This document shows positions 23,863-32,058 of a DNA stretch of 41,113 nt, piece after piece. Source of the DNA: UBA7236 sp035439505 (GTDB lineage Bacteria > Bacteroidota > Bacteroidia > Chitinophagales > BACL12); NCBI GenBank assembly GCA_035439505.1, contig DAORKJ010000027.1, positions 1 through 41,113 of the forward strand. The letters run 5' to 3'. The position numbers and the translations under genes are program-made. The notes under the pieces were generated by a model. The model ran no database searches and was not told where the DNA came from. It worked only from the letters and a program-made list of their open reading frames with translations. Positions within the stretch are counted from its first letter, which is position 1, and each line of letters opens with the position of its first letter.

Positions 23863-25656
23863 TCAATAACAATACACTCCTTCTGCAATCATTTTATCAG
23901 CAATTCTTCTGCGTGCTTCGGTAGTATTGTGAATTTCATATTTCGTAAATCGTTTTAATCCGAGTAACATCATACGCAATTCATCGCCGGTAGCAAATGA
24001 AGCGATTGCTGTTTTACCTGCTTTATTGAGCCTGTCGATGCTATCGGTATAAAATACATTTACTATATCGCGGTAAATGGCAGTTGCTGCCTCTCCTTTG
24101 GTATCGGTAAGTTTTTTCACACGTAACAACATTGATTCCGCTAAATAAATTTCATTCATCATATCAGCGGCACACATTAATATTTCCTGCTCATCTTTTA
24201 ATTTCATCATTAATTTTTGAACAGCAGCTCCTGCCACCATAAAAAATGCTTTTTTCATGTTTTTGAGTGCTTTTCCTTCAGCAGCAAATAAGCCTTCATC
24301 ACCTGAACCAAAATCCGGAATAGCCATTAATTCTTTTTGAACAGCCATTGCCGGGCCCATCATGTCGAGCTGACCTTTCATAACACGTTTCAATAACATA
24401 TCAACAGTAAGCAGGCGATTAATTTCGTTGGTGCCTTCAAAAATGCGGTTAATACGTGCATCACGGTAAGAGCGTGCTGCAGGGTATTCCTCACTATATC
24501 CGTTACCTCCGTGAATTTGTACACATTCGTCAACTACATAATCCAATACTTCTGAGCCGATTACTTTCAACATTGCACATTCTATCGCATATTCCTCAGC
24601 AGCACCTAATAACGCCTTTTCAAAACTCACACCTTGTGCTAATAATTCTTTTTCTTTTTTGTCGATATAATCACTGGTGCGATAAGTTGCGCTTAATGCA
24701 GCAAATGTTCTAACCGCCTGTTCACTTAATTTATATTTAATTGCCCCGAAAGATGAAATAGGCACATTAAATTGAATTCTTTCGTTAGCATATTTTACAG
24801 ATATATCAATTAGCGCTTTAGCACCACCTAATACACCAACACATAATTTATAACGGCCAATATTTAATATATTAAATGCAATAAGGTGACCTTTACCTAT
24901 TTCACCTAACACATTTTCAACAGGAACAGGTGTGTTTTCAAAAAATATCTGACAAGTAGAAGAACCTTTAATACCCATCTTTTTTTCTTCCACACCAATG
25001 GTAAAGCCGGGTGCACCTTTTTCAACAATAAATGCAGTAAATTTTTCACCATCAATTTTTGCGAATACGGTAAAAATATCTGCAAAACCGGCATTGGTAA
25101 TCCACATTTTTTGTCCGTTCAGTAAATAATTTTTGCCATCTGCACTAAGCACCGCAGTGGTTTTTGCAGCCAAAGCATCACTACCTGAACCCGGTTCGGT
25201 TAAACAATAACTGGCATGTAATTTTCCTGATGCCAAGCCGGGTAAATATTTTTGTTTTTGTGCTTCTGTTCCGAAATATAAAATTGGCAATGTACCAATT
25301 CCACTTTGAGCGCCATAAGCAACAGAAAACGCATGTGCAGTTCCTGTCATTTCAGTTACTACAGAAATGGTATTAAAATCTTTATTAAATCCACCATAGG
25401 CTTCCGGAATTGGCAATCCTAAAATTCCGATATCACCGGCTTTATCTAAAAGCGATGCCATTAATCCCGGTTCATGATTATCGATACGATCGAGGTTGGG
25501 AATAACTTCAGTATCCACAAAATCTTTTGTCATTTGTTTAATCATCAATTGTTCATCATTCAATTCTTCGGGAGTGAAGATATCCTGAGGTGTTGCATCT
25601 TTAATAAGGAATTCACCGCCTTTAAGGGTGATTGTTTTTTCTGTAATTTCAGCCAT
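23863..25656 (-). CDS. fadE: acyl-CoA dehydrogenase (FadE, long form)
   Basis: This FAD enzyme catalyses the first step of fatty-acid beta-oxidation (acyl-CoA to trans-2-enoyl-CoA) in the cytoplasm. The 597-residue length fits the long form with a C-terminal helical extension, like B. subtilis FadE (YusJ) and the vertebrate VLCAD/ACAD9 type. Family motifs: YCLTEPGSGSDA (150-161), GQKMWITNAGFAD (181-193) and QIHGGNGYSEEYPAARSYRD (380-399). FEGTNEINR follows, with the predicted catalytic base E407. It is the third enzyme gene of the tetR-fadN-fadA-fadE operon, 37 nt after fadA. It ends in TGA, followed by a strong terminator. Electrons would pass to ETF, which is not encoded here. Confidence 0.93.
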   Translation of the reverse strand: MAEITEKTITLKGGEFLIKDATPQDIFTPEELNDEQLMIKQMTKDFVDTEVIPNLDRIDNHEPGLMASLLDKAGDIGILGLPIPEAYGGFNKDFNTISVVTEMTGTAHAFSVAYGAQSGIGTLPILYFGTEAQKQKYLPGLASGKLHASYCLTEPGSGSDALAAKTTAVLSADGKNYLLNGQKMWITNAGFADIFTVFAKIDGEKFTAFIVEKGAPGFTIGVEEKKMGIKGSSTCQIFFENTPVPVENVLGEIGKGHLIAFNILNIGRYKLCVGVLGGAKALIDISVKYANERIQFNVPISSFGAIKYKLSEQAVRTFAALSATYRTSDYIDKKEKELLAQGVSFEKALLGAAEEYAIECAMLKVIGSEVLDYVVDECVQIHGGNGYSEEYPAARSYRDARINRIFEGTNEINRLLTVDMLLKRVMKGQLDMMGPAMAVQKELMAIPDFGSGDEGLFAAEGKALKNMKKAFFMVAGAAVQKLMMKLKDEQEILMCAADMMNEIYLAESMLLRVKKLTDTKGEAATAIYRDIVNVFYTDSIDRLNKAGKTAIASFATGDELRMMLLGLKRFTKYEIHNTTEARRRIADKMIAEGVYCY

Positions 25657-25693
25657 GACAGTTAATATTTATAAGTTTATAAAATTCAATTAA

Positions 25694-26872
25694 TTAATTA
25701 ATTCGTTCATAAATTCCGGCAATTCCCTGGCCACCGCCTACGCAAGCAGTTACCATTCCATATTTTTTATTTAAACGTTTTAAATCGGCAGCAATTTGTA
25801 CTGTTAATTTTGTTCCTGTGCATGCAAGCGGATGACCTAAAGCCACTGCGCCGCCATTAATATTAACTTTTGCCGGGTCGAGACCAGCTTCGCGAATTAC
25901 TGCTAAAGCCTGACAAGCAAATGCTTCGTTTAATTCGATTAAATCAATATCACTTAATTGCATACCAGCCAATTTTAACGCTTTAGGAATTGCAGCAACA
26001 GGACCTATTCCCATAATACGAGGTTCAACGCCAACTGTAGCGCAACTTACCATTCGTGCAATTGGTTGCAGATTTAATTCTTTTACCATTCGTTCGCTCA
26101 TAACAATTACAAACGCGGCACCATCGGAAGTTTGTGATGAGTTTCCGGCAGTAACAATTCCACCATTAGCAAAAACAGGTTTTAATTTTGCGAGCGCTTC
26201 AAGTGAAGTATCTTTTCGCGGACCTTCGTCGGTAGTAACTGTATATTTTTTTTCTGCGCGTTTATTTTTTTCGTTGACATATACTTCTGTTACTTCAATT
26301 GGTGCAATATCATCTTTAAAATATCCCTGTTCGATGGCATGAATTGCTTTTTGATGTGATTCATAAGCAAATTGGTCGGCATCGGTGCGATTAATATTAA
26401 ATTGTTGTGCAACTGCTTCGGCAGTTAATCCCATACCCACATAATAATCAGGATGTTCTTTTGCAGTTTCATAATTTAATGCCACTTTCCAACCTGCAGT
26501 TGGCACCAGGCTCATACTTTCTACACCACCTGCAATAATACAATCGGCCATACCTGATTTAATTTTTGCTGTTGCAATTGCAATGGTTTCAACACCACTT
26601 GCGCAATATCTGTTAACCGTCATCCCACCGGTAGTTAATGGCAATGCACGAACGGCAATCATACGACCAATTTGTAATCCCTGTTCTGCTTCAGGTACCG
26701 CATTACCAACAATTAAATCTTCCACACGGGCAGGATCTAGTTGAGGAACTTTTAATAATAATTGTCGTATGACTTCAACAGCCAAATCATCCGGTCTGGT
26801 AAAACGAAATAATCCTCTTGGTGCTTTGCCAACTGCTGTTCTTAATCCTGCAACGATATACGCTTCTTGCAT
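25694..26872 (-). CDS. fadA: acetyl-CoA acyltransferase (3-ketoacyl-CoA thiolase)
   Basis: The thiolase performs the last step of beta-oxidation, splitting 3-ketoacyl-CoA with CoA to acetyl-CoA and a shortened acyl-CoA. All three catalytic signatures are intact: nucleophile C90 in MTVNRYCASG, H347 in NGGAVALGHPLACTG, and C377 in TACVGGGQG. The length of 392 aa is typical. It lies 24 nt after fadN and 37 nt before fadE on the same strand. A biosynthetic acetoacetyl-CoA thiolase is the close alternative, but the operon context makes the degradative role much more likely. Confidence 0.93.
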   Translation of the reverse strand: MQEAYIVAGLRTAVGKAPRGLFRFTRPDDLAVEVIRQLLLKVPQLDPARVEDLIVGNAVPEAEQGLQIGRMIAVRALPLTTGGMTVNRYCASGVETIAIATAKIKSGMADCIIAGGVESMSLVPTAGWKVALNYETAKEHPDYYVGMGLTAEAVAQQFNINRTDADQFAYESHQKAIHAIEQGYFKDDIAPIEVTEVYVNEKNKRAEKKYTVTTDEGPRKDTSLEALAKLKPVFANGGIVTAGNSSQTSDGAAFVIVMSERMVKELNLQPIARMVSCATVGVEPRIMGIGPVAAIPKALKLAGMQLSDIDLIELNEAFACQALAVIREAGLDPAKVNINGGAVALGHPLACTGTKLTVQIAADLKRLNKKYGMVTACVGGGQGIAGIYERIN

Positions 26873-26896
26873 AATAAATGGTATTAATTGTTATAA

Positions 26897-29284
26897 TTAA
26901 TTTCTTAAAGGTTTACCTGTTTTTAAAATAAACTGCATACGCTCCAATGTTTTTTTCTCACCCAGGAGGGATAAAAATGCTTCGCGTTCTAAATCCAGTA
27001 AATATTGTTCATTCACTTCTGTAGGTGCACTTAAATCGCCACCACAAATTACATAACACACTTTTTTCGCAATCATTTCATCGTGGGCAGAAATATAATT
27101 ACCCATGCGCATTGACGCGATGCCGGTATAAAAACTTCCGAGTGCACTTCGTCCTAAAACTTTAATATCGCTGCGTTGTTGCGGAGGAGTATATCCATTA
27201 TTCGCTAATTCCAACACCGCATTTTTTGCATCGGCAATTACACGATTGCTGTTCATTACTTCTATATCAATCCCTTTTCTTAAAATGCCTAAATCAAAAG
27301 CTTCACGTGCACTGGTGGCCACTTTAGCCATGGCAATATTTAAACTCATTTCCTGTAATGTTGGAATTTCGATATCGCCTTTAAAATATTTATCACTTGC
27401 ACGAAGAGCTAATTCTTTAGTTCCTCCACCGGCAGGAATTAATCCGGCCCCTACTTCTACTAATCCGATATATGTTTCTGCTGCGGCAACGGCAACATCG
27501 CTATGCATTGTCATTTCGCATCCACCACCGAGTGTTAAACCATGTGGTGCAACGGCAACCGGAATGCCGGAATAACGCACACGCATTATTGTATTTTGGA
27601 AATAACGAATTGCCATATCCAGTTCGTCATATTCCTGTTCAATTGCGAGCATCAGCATCATCGCGATATTTGCGCCGGCAGAAAAATTGGCTGCATCGTT
27701 ACCTATTACTAATCCGCGATAATTTTTTTCCGCTATGTCGATTGATTTATGCATAGCTTCCAAAATTTCGCTACCAATAACATTCATTTTGGTATGAAAT
27801 TCCAGATTTAAAATACCATCACCAATATCAAACAAAGTAGCGCCTGCATTTTGAAATACCGGTTTTTGTGTGCGGTAATTATCTAACAAAATAAATGCAT
27901 CAGCACCCGGAATATCTTTGTATGATTTTGTAGCTACATCATAAAACTTTCGTTTTCCATTTTCCGTAATATAAAATGATTTATTACCTGCAGCGGTCAT
28001 TTCTTTCACCCATGCTGCCGGAGCAAAACCACTGGCTTCCATCATTTGAGCAGTTTTTTCTACGCCGAGTACATCCCATGTTTCAAATGGCCCTAATTCC
28101 CATCCAAAACCGGCTTTAACTGCATCGTCAATTTTATATAATTCATCAGCAATTTCCGGAATTCGATATGATACATATTTATTAACCAGTGCTGTAACAT
28201 TGCGATAGAAATCACCGGCTTTATCGGTGCCATGATGCAAGGCTTTGATTCTTGATTTTACATCATCAATTTGTTTAGCAGCATCAAGTGTGGCAAATTT
28301 TGCTTTAACAGAGGGCGTATATTCAAACGTTTTTAAGTTGAGGACATGTATTTCGCTTTTTCCTTCCGGATTTTTTACTTTTTTGAAAAAACCACTTCCG
28401 GTTTTATCGCCCAGCCATTTATTTTCTATTAATTTTTCTACGTAAGCAGGCACAATAAACATATCTCTGCTTTCATCATTTGGACAATCGGTATAAGTAT
28501 TTTTAGCAACTTTAACTAGCGTGTCGACACCAACAACATCGGCAGTTCTAAAAGTTGCCGATTTTGGTCTTCCGCTAATTGGGCCTGTTAATGCATCAAC
28601 TTCATCTATACTCAACCCCAATTTTTCCATCACATTAAACACCGCCATAATGCTAAACACACCAATACGATTGGCAATAAATGCAGGCGTGTCTTTACAT
28701 AATACCGTAGTTTTTCCTAAAAAGCGATCGCCGTAATCCATTAAAAAATCTACTACATGTTGATCGGTATCCGGAGAAGGAATTATTTCCAATAATTTCA
28801 AATAACGAGGAGGGTTAAAAAAGTGAGTTCCACAAAAATGTTGTTTAAAATCATCAGTTCTTCCAATTATCATTTGGTGAATTGGAATGCCTGATGTGTT
28901 GGATGTAATTAATGTTCCCGGTTTACGGAGCGCATCAACTTTTTCGAACAGTTGTTGTTTTATTTCAAGATTTTCGATAACAACTTCAACAATCCAATCA
29001 ACATCTTTTATTTTTTGCAGGTCGTCGTCGAAGTTACCGGTTGTAATTTGTTTAATTACTTTTTGTGCATATACCGGAGAAGGATTTTGTTTAATAGCTG
29101 CTTGCAAACTATCGTTTACCAATTTATTGCGCAGCGTTGGATTTTTTTTCTCCTCATCGGTAAGTTGCAAAGGCACAATGTCAAGCAGTAACACTTGAAC
29201 GCCGATATTGGCAAAATGGCATGCGATGCGGCTTCCCATAACACCCGAACCTAAAACTGCAACCTTTTTAATTATTCTGTTCAT
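26897..29284 (-). CDS. fadN: 3-hydroxyacyl-CoA dehydrogenase / enoyl-CoA hydratase fusion (FadN type)
   Basis: This is a bifunctional cytoplasmic enzyme for steps 2 and 3 of beta-oxidation. The order is dehydrogenase first, hydratase last, which is the FadN (YusL) arrangement and the reverse of E. coli FadB. The NAD-binding Rossmann motif is VAVLGSGVMGSRI (residues 8-20). The dehydrogenase active site is H154 in CGTHFFNPPR with E166, and the second HAD domain runs to about 450. The hydratase domain (~480-720) has an oxyanion-hole region at NFSAGANI. Two predicted catalytic glutamates are E590 (GGGCE) and E610 (GLVEVGAG). The length of 795 aa matches FadN. It is 63 nt downstream of the TetR gene with no promoter or terminator seen between, so it is probably in one operon. 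Confidence 0.93.
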   Translation of the reverse strand: MNRIIKKVAVLGSGVMGSRIACHFANIGVQVLLLDIVPLQLTDEEKKNPTLRNKLVNDSLQAAIKQNPSPVYAQKVIKQITTGNFDDDLQKIKDVDWIVEVVIENLEIKQQLFEKVDALRKPGTLITSNTSGIPIHQMIIGRTDDFKQHFCGTHFFNPPRYLKLLEIIPSPDTDQHVVDFLMDYGDRFLGKTTVLCKDTPAFIANRIGVFSIMAVFNVMEKLGLSIDEVDALTGPISGRPKSATFRTADVVGVDTLVKVAKNTYTDCPNDESRDMFIVPAYVEKLIENKWLGDKTGSGFFKKVKNPEGKSEIHVLNLKTFEYTPSVKAKFATLDAAKQIDDVKSRIKALHHGTDKAGDFYRNVTALVNKYVSYRIPEIADELYKIDDAVKAGFGWELGPFETWDVLGVEKTAQMMEASGFAPAAWVKEMTAAGNKSFYITENGKRKFYDVATKSYKDIPGADAFILLDNYRTQKPVFQNAGATLFDIGDGILNLEFHTKMNVIGSEILEAMHKSIDIAEKNYRGLVIGNDAANFSAGANIAMMLMLAIEQEYDELDMAIRYFQNTIMRVRYSGIPVAVAPHGLTLGGGCEMTMHSDVAVAAAETYIGLVEVGAGLIPAGGGTKELALRASDKYFKGDIEIPTLQEMSLNIAMAKVATSAREAFDLGILRKGIDIEVMNSNRVIADAKNAVLELANNGYTPPQQRSDIKVLGRSALGSFYTGIASMRMGNYISAHDEMIAKKVCYVICGGDLSAPTEVNEQYLLDLEREAFLSLLGEKKTLERMQFILKTGKPLRN

Positions 29285-29347
29285 TGATTCAATATTTAAA
29301 ACACAACATTAATTATTACCTATTATTTTAATTTAACCCCAGTATTA

Positions 29348-29938
29348 TTATTTACTGCTGATTAAAGCTTCTTTATCTGCTTTTTCGAATTTGCCCATAA
29401 TCATAGCATGTGCAGTGAGCAAATAATTTTTATCGTTATAAATGCGCATCATCATGGCAGCGCCTTCAATTGCACAAACTGATTCTTGCGCAAAAATCCT
29501 GGCGGCTTCCTGACTATATCTATCGCTATAAATAAAAGCGAGTGCATTAACCCATTCGTCGAAAAAATCGCGTATAGGTTTGCGAAATTCAGGAACCACA
29601 TCATTTGTTTCCATTGCGATATTTGCCATGAGGCAGGCACCTTCTCCATTCACAAATACTTCAATACTTTTTTCACCGAGTAAACGAAGTCTTTCAAAAG
29701 CTGATTTTGTTTCGTCGTATGCATAAATAAATACCTTATCGCGATAATGGTCACGAAGCACTTCAAGTACTTCACGCATCAAATCTTCTTTAGATGAAAA
29801 ATAGTGGTATACGCTTCCTTTTAACAAACCACAAGCATCACCGATGTTAGCCATGGTAGTTTTATGGTAACCTTGCGTTCTAAACAGGTTGAGGGCCTGT
29901 TTAATGATATCGAATTTTTCTACTTTTTTAACCGGCAT
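29348..29938 (-). CDS. TetR-family regulator, probable repressor of the fad operon
   Basis: This is a 196-residue TetR/AcrR-type repressor. The N-terminal helix-turn-helix is at about residues 28-47 (TMANIGDACGLLKGSVYHYF), followed by SSKEDLMREVL. The C-terminal half is the helical ligand and dimer domain. As the first gene of the run ahead of fadN, fadA and fadE, it most likely senses an acyl-CoA, as B. subtilis FadR (also a TetR protein) does; that is inference from context. A perfect palindrome CAAACGTTTG overlaps the -33 box of its own promoter, so self-repression of the whole operon is expected. The ATG at 29938 is only 4 nt after the -7 box, suggesting a leaderless message. It may be an AcrR-like regulator of something else. 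Confidence 0.8.
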   Translation of the reverse strand: MPVKKVEKFDIIKQALNLFRTQGYHKTTMANIGDACGLLKGSVYHYFSSKEDLMREVLEVLRDHYRDKVFIYAYDETKSAFERLRLLGEKSIEVFVNGEGACLMANIAMETNDVVPEFRKPIRDFFDEWVNALAFIYSDRYSQEAARIFAQESVCAIEGAAMMMRIYNDKNYLLTAHAMIMGKFEKADKEALISSK

Positions 29939-29942
29939 AGAA

Positions 29943-29979
29943 CAAAGATATTGGCTTTTTTGAATTTACCAAACGTTTG
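29943..29979 (-). promoter_or_regulatory. promoter with overlapping TetR-type operator for tetR-fadNAE
   Basis: On the minus strand: TTTG (29970-29973), 19 bp, TATCTTTG (29943-29950), a full Bacteroidota consensus. The 10-bp palindrome CAAACGTTTG (29970-29979) covers the -33 box, an ideal place for a repressor dimer. The -7 box ends 4 nt before the ATG at 29938. Confidence 0.65.
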
Positions 29980-29991
29980 TTTGATAAAAAC

Positions 29992-30029
29992 GGTAAAAAA
30001 AATGGTCCAGCCCTCCGGCTGAACCATTT
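29992..30029 (-). terminator. rho-independent terminator of the lipoprotein gene at 30045
   Basis: Arms 30000-30012 and 30017-30029 form a 13-bp stem with one G-U pair on the minus strand and a 4-nt loop; a T-run follows on the minus side (29995-30002 in complement). It isolates the lipoprotein gene from the tetR promoter. Confidence 0.85.
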
Positions 30030-30044
30030 CACGTTATCGTCAGA

Positions 30045-30461
30045 TTAGATTTTAATAAACAAAAATTCCTCTGTAGCAGTGTCATCTACAAGGTTGAGCG
30101 TAACATCTGTCACATCTTTCACAAACCAGCTATGGTTTAACATATCCATTTGCTCGTTTCCGGCAATGGTAATTGACACTTCTTTGTCGTAAGTAGCATC
30201 TGCAACATTGGTAATATCCCAGCTACCTGTATACGATTCAGCACCTTTAGTTGCACGTATATCGCCATTACTTAAAAATTCAAAAGTGTAGTCCTGATAT
30301 TGTGATAAGTCGCCAACACCGGCAAAATCGGTCACTTTGTACGAACCCGGAATTATACTTTCGGCTTCAGCAATGGAAATGGTGTTCATATCGGTTTTAG
30401 TGCAAGAAGTAATTAATACCATTGCAATCACGGCTACTGGAAGGATTCTTAAGTTTCTCAT
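30045..30461 (-). CDS. small lipoprotein, lipocalin-like, paralog 1
   Basis: This is a 138-residue lipoprotein. The signal sequence MRNLRILPVAVIAMVLITSC ends in a lipobox (LITSC), so the cysteine at residue 20 is lipidated. The mature part is a strand-rich domain (GSYKVTDFAG, YTFEFLSNGDIRATKG, SYTGSWDI) similar to lipocalin-like Bacteroidota lipoproteins. It is a paralog of the next gene (30684-31109): both have YTGxW, YDKEVSITIAGNEQMD versus YDKEIEFTITGNKQMD, and an LxDDTxxEExxFxKI ending. The frame is open to 30518, but the lipobox geometry fixes the start at 30461. Function is unknown. Confidence 0.75.
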   Translation of the reverse strand: MRNLRILPVAVIAMVLITSCTKTDMNTISIAEAESIIPGSYKVTDFAGVGDLSQYQDYTFEFLSNGDIRATKGAESYTGSWDITNVADATYDKEVSITIAGNEQMDMLNHSWFVKDVTDVTLNLVDDTATEEFLFIKI

Positions 30462-30683
30462 AATAAGCTTGTTTTGTTGTCTGTAAATTAAATGGATTTT
30501 AGCGGTATGTCGTTGCATGGGCGCCTAAGGCAGCATGTCACATTCGCAATCAATTCATTTTCAGCACCTCCTTTATTTTAAAGTCAAAATAACTTCCTGA
30601 CTGTTAAAATAACTCAATATGCTTGTCACTTATTGTATCCAGGTGAAAATAATATGATTGACCTATGAAAACTACAGTAAGGA

Positions 30684-31109
30684 TTATATTTTTTCGAAAT
30701 GAATTTCTTCAGATGGTGTATCGTCTTTGAGTTTCATCGACGAATCAGTTAATTCTGCAATTAACCAGCTGCCATCCAGGTCGTCCATTTGTTTGTTGCC
30801 TGTTATGGTAAATTCAATTTCTTTATCGTAATCAGGATCATCATCGCTGCTTTTCACCATCCAGGTTCCAGTGTACGTTGTTCCGCTTTTGCTGGCAGAT
30901 AGAGTTCCGTCATCATTAATTTCGAAAGTATAGCCGTCAAAATCATTACTAACACCGTCACCATTATCGAAATAATAAACCACTTTCCACGAACCACCTG
31001 CAAGTGCTTCAGCTTCGGTTACAGTTACATCATCTAAGGAGTCGTCAGAACAAGAGGGCATCATAAATACTGATAATACAATGCCGGACATTAAGATTAT
31101 TTTTTTCAT
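30684..31109 (-). CDS. small lipoprotein, lipocalin-like, paralog 2
   Basis: This is a 141-residue lipoprotein with signal sequence MKKIILMSGIVLSVFMMPSC (lipobox MMPSC), then the Asp-rich linker SDDSLDDVTVTEAEALAGG. The mature domain (GSWKVVYYFDNGDG, YTFEINDDGTLSASKSG, TYTGTW, GNKQMDDLDGSWLI) matches paralog 1 along its length. Starting at 31109 rather than at the upstream end of the frame (31253) gives a correct lipoprotein signal. The two genes are 222 bp apart and do not look co-transcribed, since paralog 2 has a TACCTTTC box about 40 bp upstream. The role is unknown. An envelope ligand-binding function would be typical of the fold. Confidence 0.75.
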   Translation of the reverse strand: MKKIILMSGIVLSVFMMPSCSDDSLDDVTVTEAEALAGGSWKVVYYFDNGDGVSNDFDGYTFEINDDGTLSASKSGTTYTGTWMVKSSDDDPDYDKEIEFTITGNKQMDDLDGSWLIAELTDSSMKLKDDTPSEEIHFEKI

Positions 31110-31336
31110 ACGTTTAAATTTTTGTTTGTTGAATTTGTTGTTGTTTGAAAGGTAAAACGGCAGTGAACCGGGAAAAGTTGCGTGGAAAACGGGACAGAAA
31201 AATGGCATTTCCGAGAAGAGAGGGGTATTAATAAGTGAAAGAGATGCTGCCAAAACCCTTACCGGATAAGGTTTTTAGGAGGCAACAGAATCTTAATAGA
31301 TTCGGGAAAAAATGTATGTAAATACATATAAAATAC
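31110..31336. other. gene-free stretch upstream of lipoprotein 2
   Basis: It holds a -7-like TACCTTTC on the minus strand (31149-31156) and an inverted repeat GAATCT-TAAT-AGATTC (31288-31303). The minus frame that runs through part of it continues the lipoprotein frame without a plausible signal peptide. No other gene is seen. Confidence 0.45.
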
Positions 31337-31365
31337 AAAAAACCGCATGAAGAATGCGGTTTTTT
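31337..31365. terminator. rho-independent terminator of the lipoprotein gene at 31420
   Basis: AAAAAACCGCAT (31337-31348) and ATGCGGTTTTTT (31354-31365) form a perfect 12-bp stem with a 5-nt loop. Six A and six T make it usable in both directions. It is 55 nt after the stop of the minus-strand gene. Confidence 0.88.
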
Positions 31366-31419
31366 CTAATTCAACCAAGCTAAAAATTGTATTAACACAA
31401 AACACTTATCATTATTAAA

Positions 31420-31824
31420 TCAGTCGGTTTCAAGGTTATTTCCGTAACTGATAATTTCCAGTTTATTATTTGAGGCATGAATATATCGTGCATTTTCGCG
31501 CACATAGGATTGGTCCTCTGCAACATAATATACTTTAAGCATGGGCATTGTTTGAGTTTCGCTACCCGGAACCGGTGATGCAGTGGTATAAGCCGAAACA
31601 GCCGCTAAAAATTCATCCTGATTGATATGGGAAGCCAGTTCCAAAGTGCAGGCAAAAAAGCCACCTTCATTATTGGGTAAACGAACGAAAATACCATTGT
31701 TTGTTACTGAGTCGATGGCGATAGCTGCTTCAGGCAACACGCAATCGCTGCCAATACAGTTTGTTTGTTTTGAACAACTTGCAAAAAGTATTGCTGTGAT
31801 TGCTGCGAATAAAAAAGTTTTCAT
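31420..31824 (-). CDS. small lipoprotein of unknown function
   Basis: This is a 134-residue lipoprotein. The signal MKTFLFAAITAILFASC ends in a good lipobox (LFASC). The mature part starts SKQTNCIGSDCVLPEAAIAI, with two extra cysteines, and has strands such as GIFVRLPNNEGGFFACTLEL and LKVYYVAEDQSYVREN. I do not recognise the family. The frame is open to 31926, but only the start at 31824 gives a lipoprotein signal. It ends in TGA and has its own terminator. It is not obviously homologous to the two lipoproteins downstream. Confidence 0.7.
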   Translation of the reverse strand: MKTFLFAAITAILFASCSKQTNCIGSDCVLPEAAIAIDSVTNNGIFVRLPNNEGGFFACTLELASHINQDEFLAAVSAYTTASPVPGSETQTMPMLKVYYVAEDQSYVRENARYIHASNNKLEIISYGNNLETD

Positions 31825-32058
31825 TGTTGTTTGTTTGTTGGAGAGATATACGGAGAAAGTATAACCCCGGATTTTACAAACAAGGATAAAGTATTTGGTC
31901 ACACCTAATAAAACTACAGGTAACAATAATCCTTAATTAAGATTAGCCAAACACAATTCGTTTCAAATATGTATTTTACTAGATTGACAACAAGTAGCAA
32001 TTGAGCAACTAGTCGACCTCAATTTAAATCGCAACAAATAAAATAGTAGGAATTAAAT

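Noticed and set aside
27246..29198. Open plus-strand frames of 60-109 codons opposite fadN
   Set aside because: They lie wholly inside a well-supported enzyme gene on the other strand, with no recognisable protein features; they reflect the codon bias of the real gene.
30462..30518. Longer N-termini for the three lipoproteins
   Set aside because: In each case (also 31110-31253 and 31825-31926) only the internal Met gives a correct lipobox distance.
31999..32024. Terminator after purD
   Set aside because: AATTGAG / CTCAATT arms exist but the loop is 12 nt, the stem is AT-rich and no T-tract follows.
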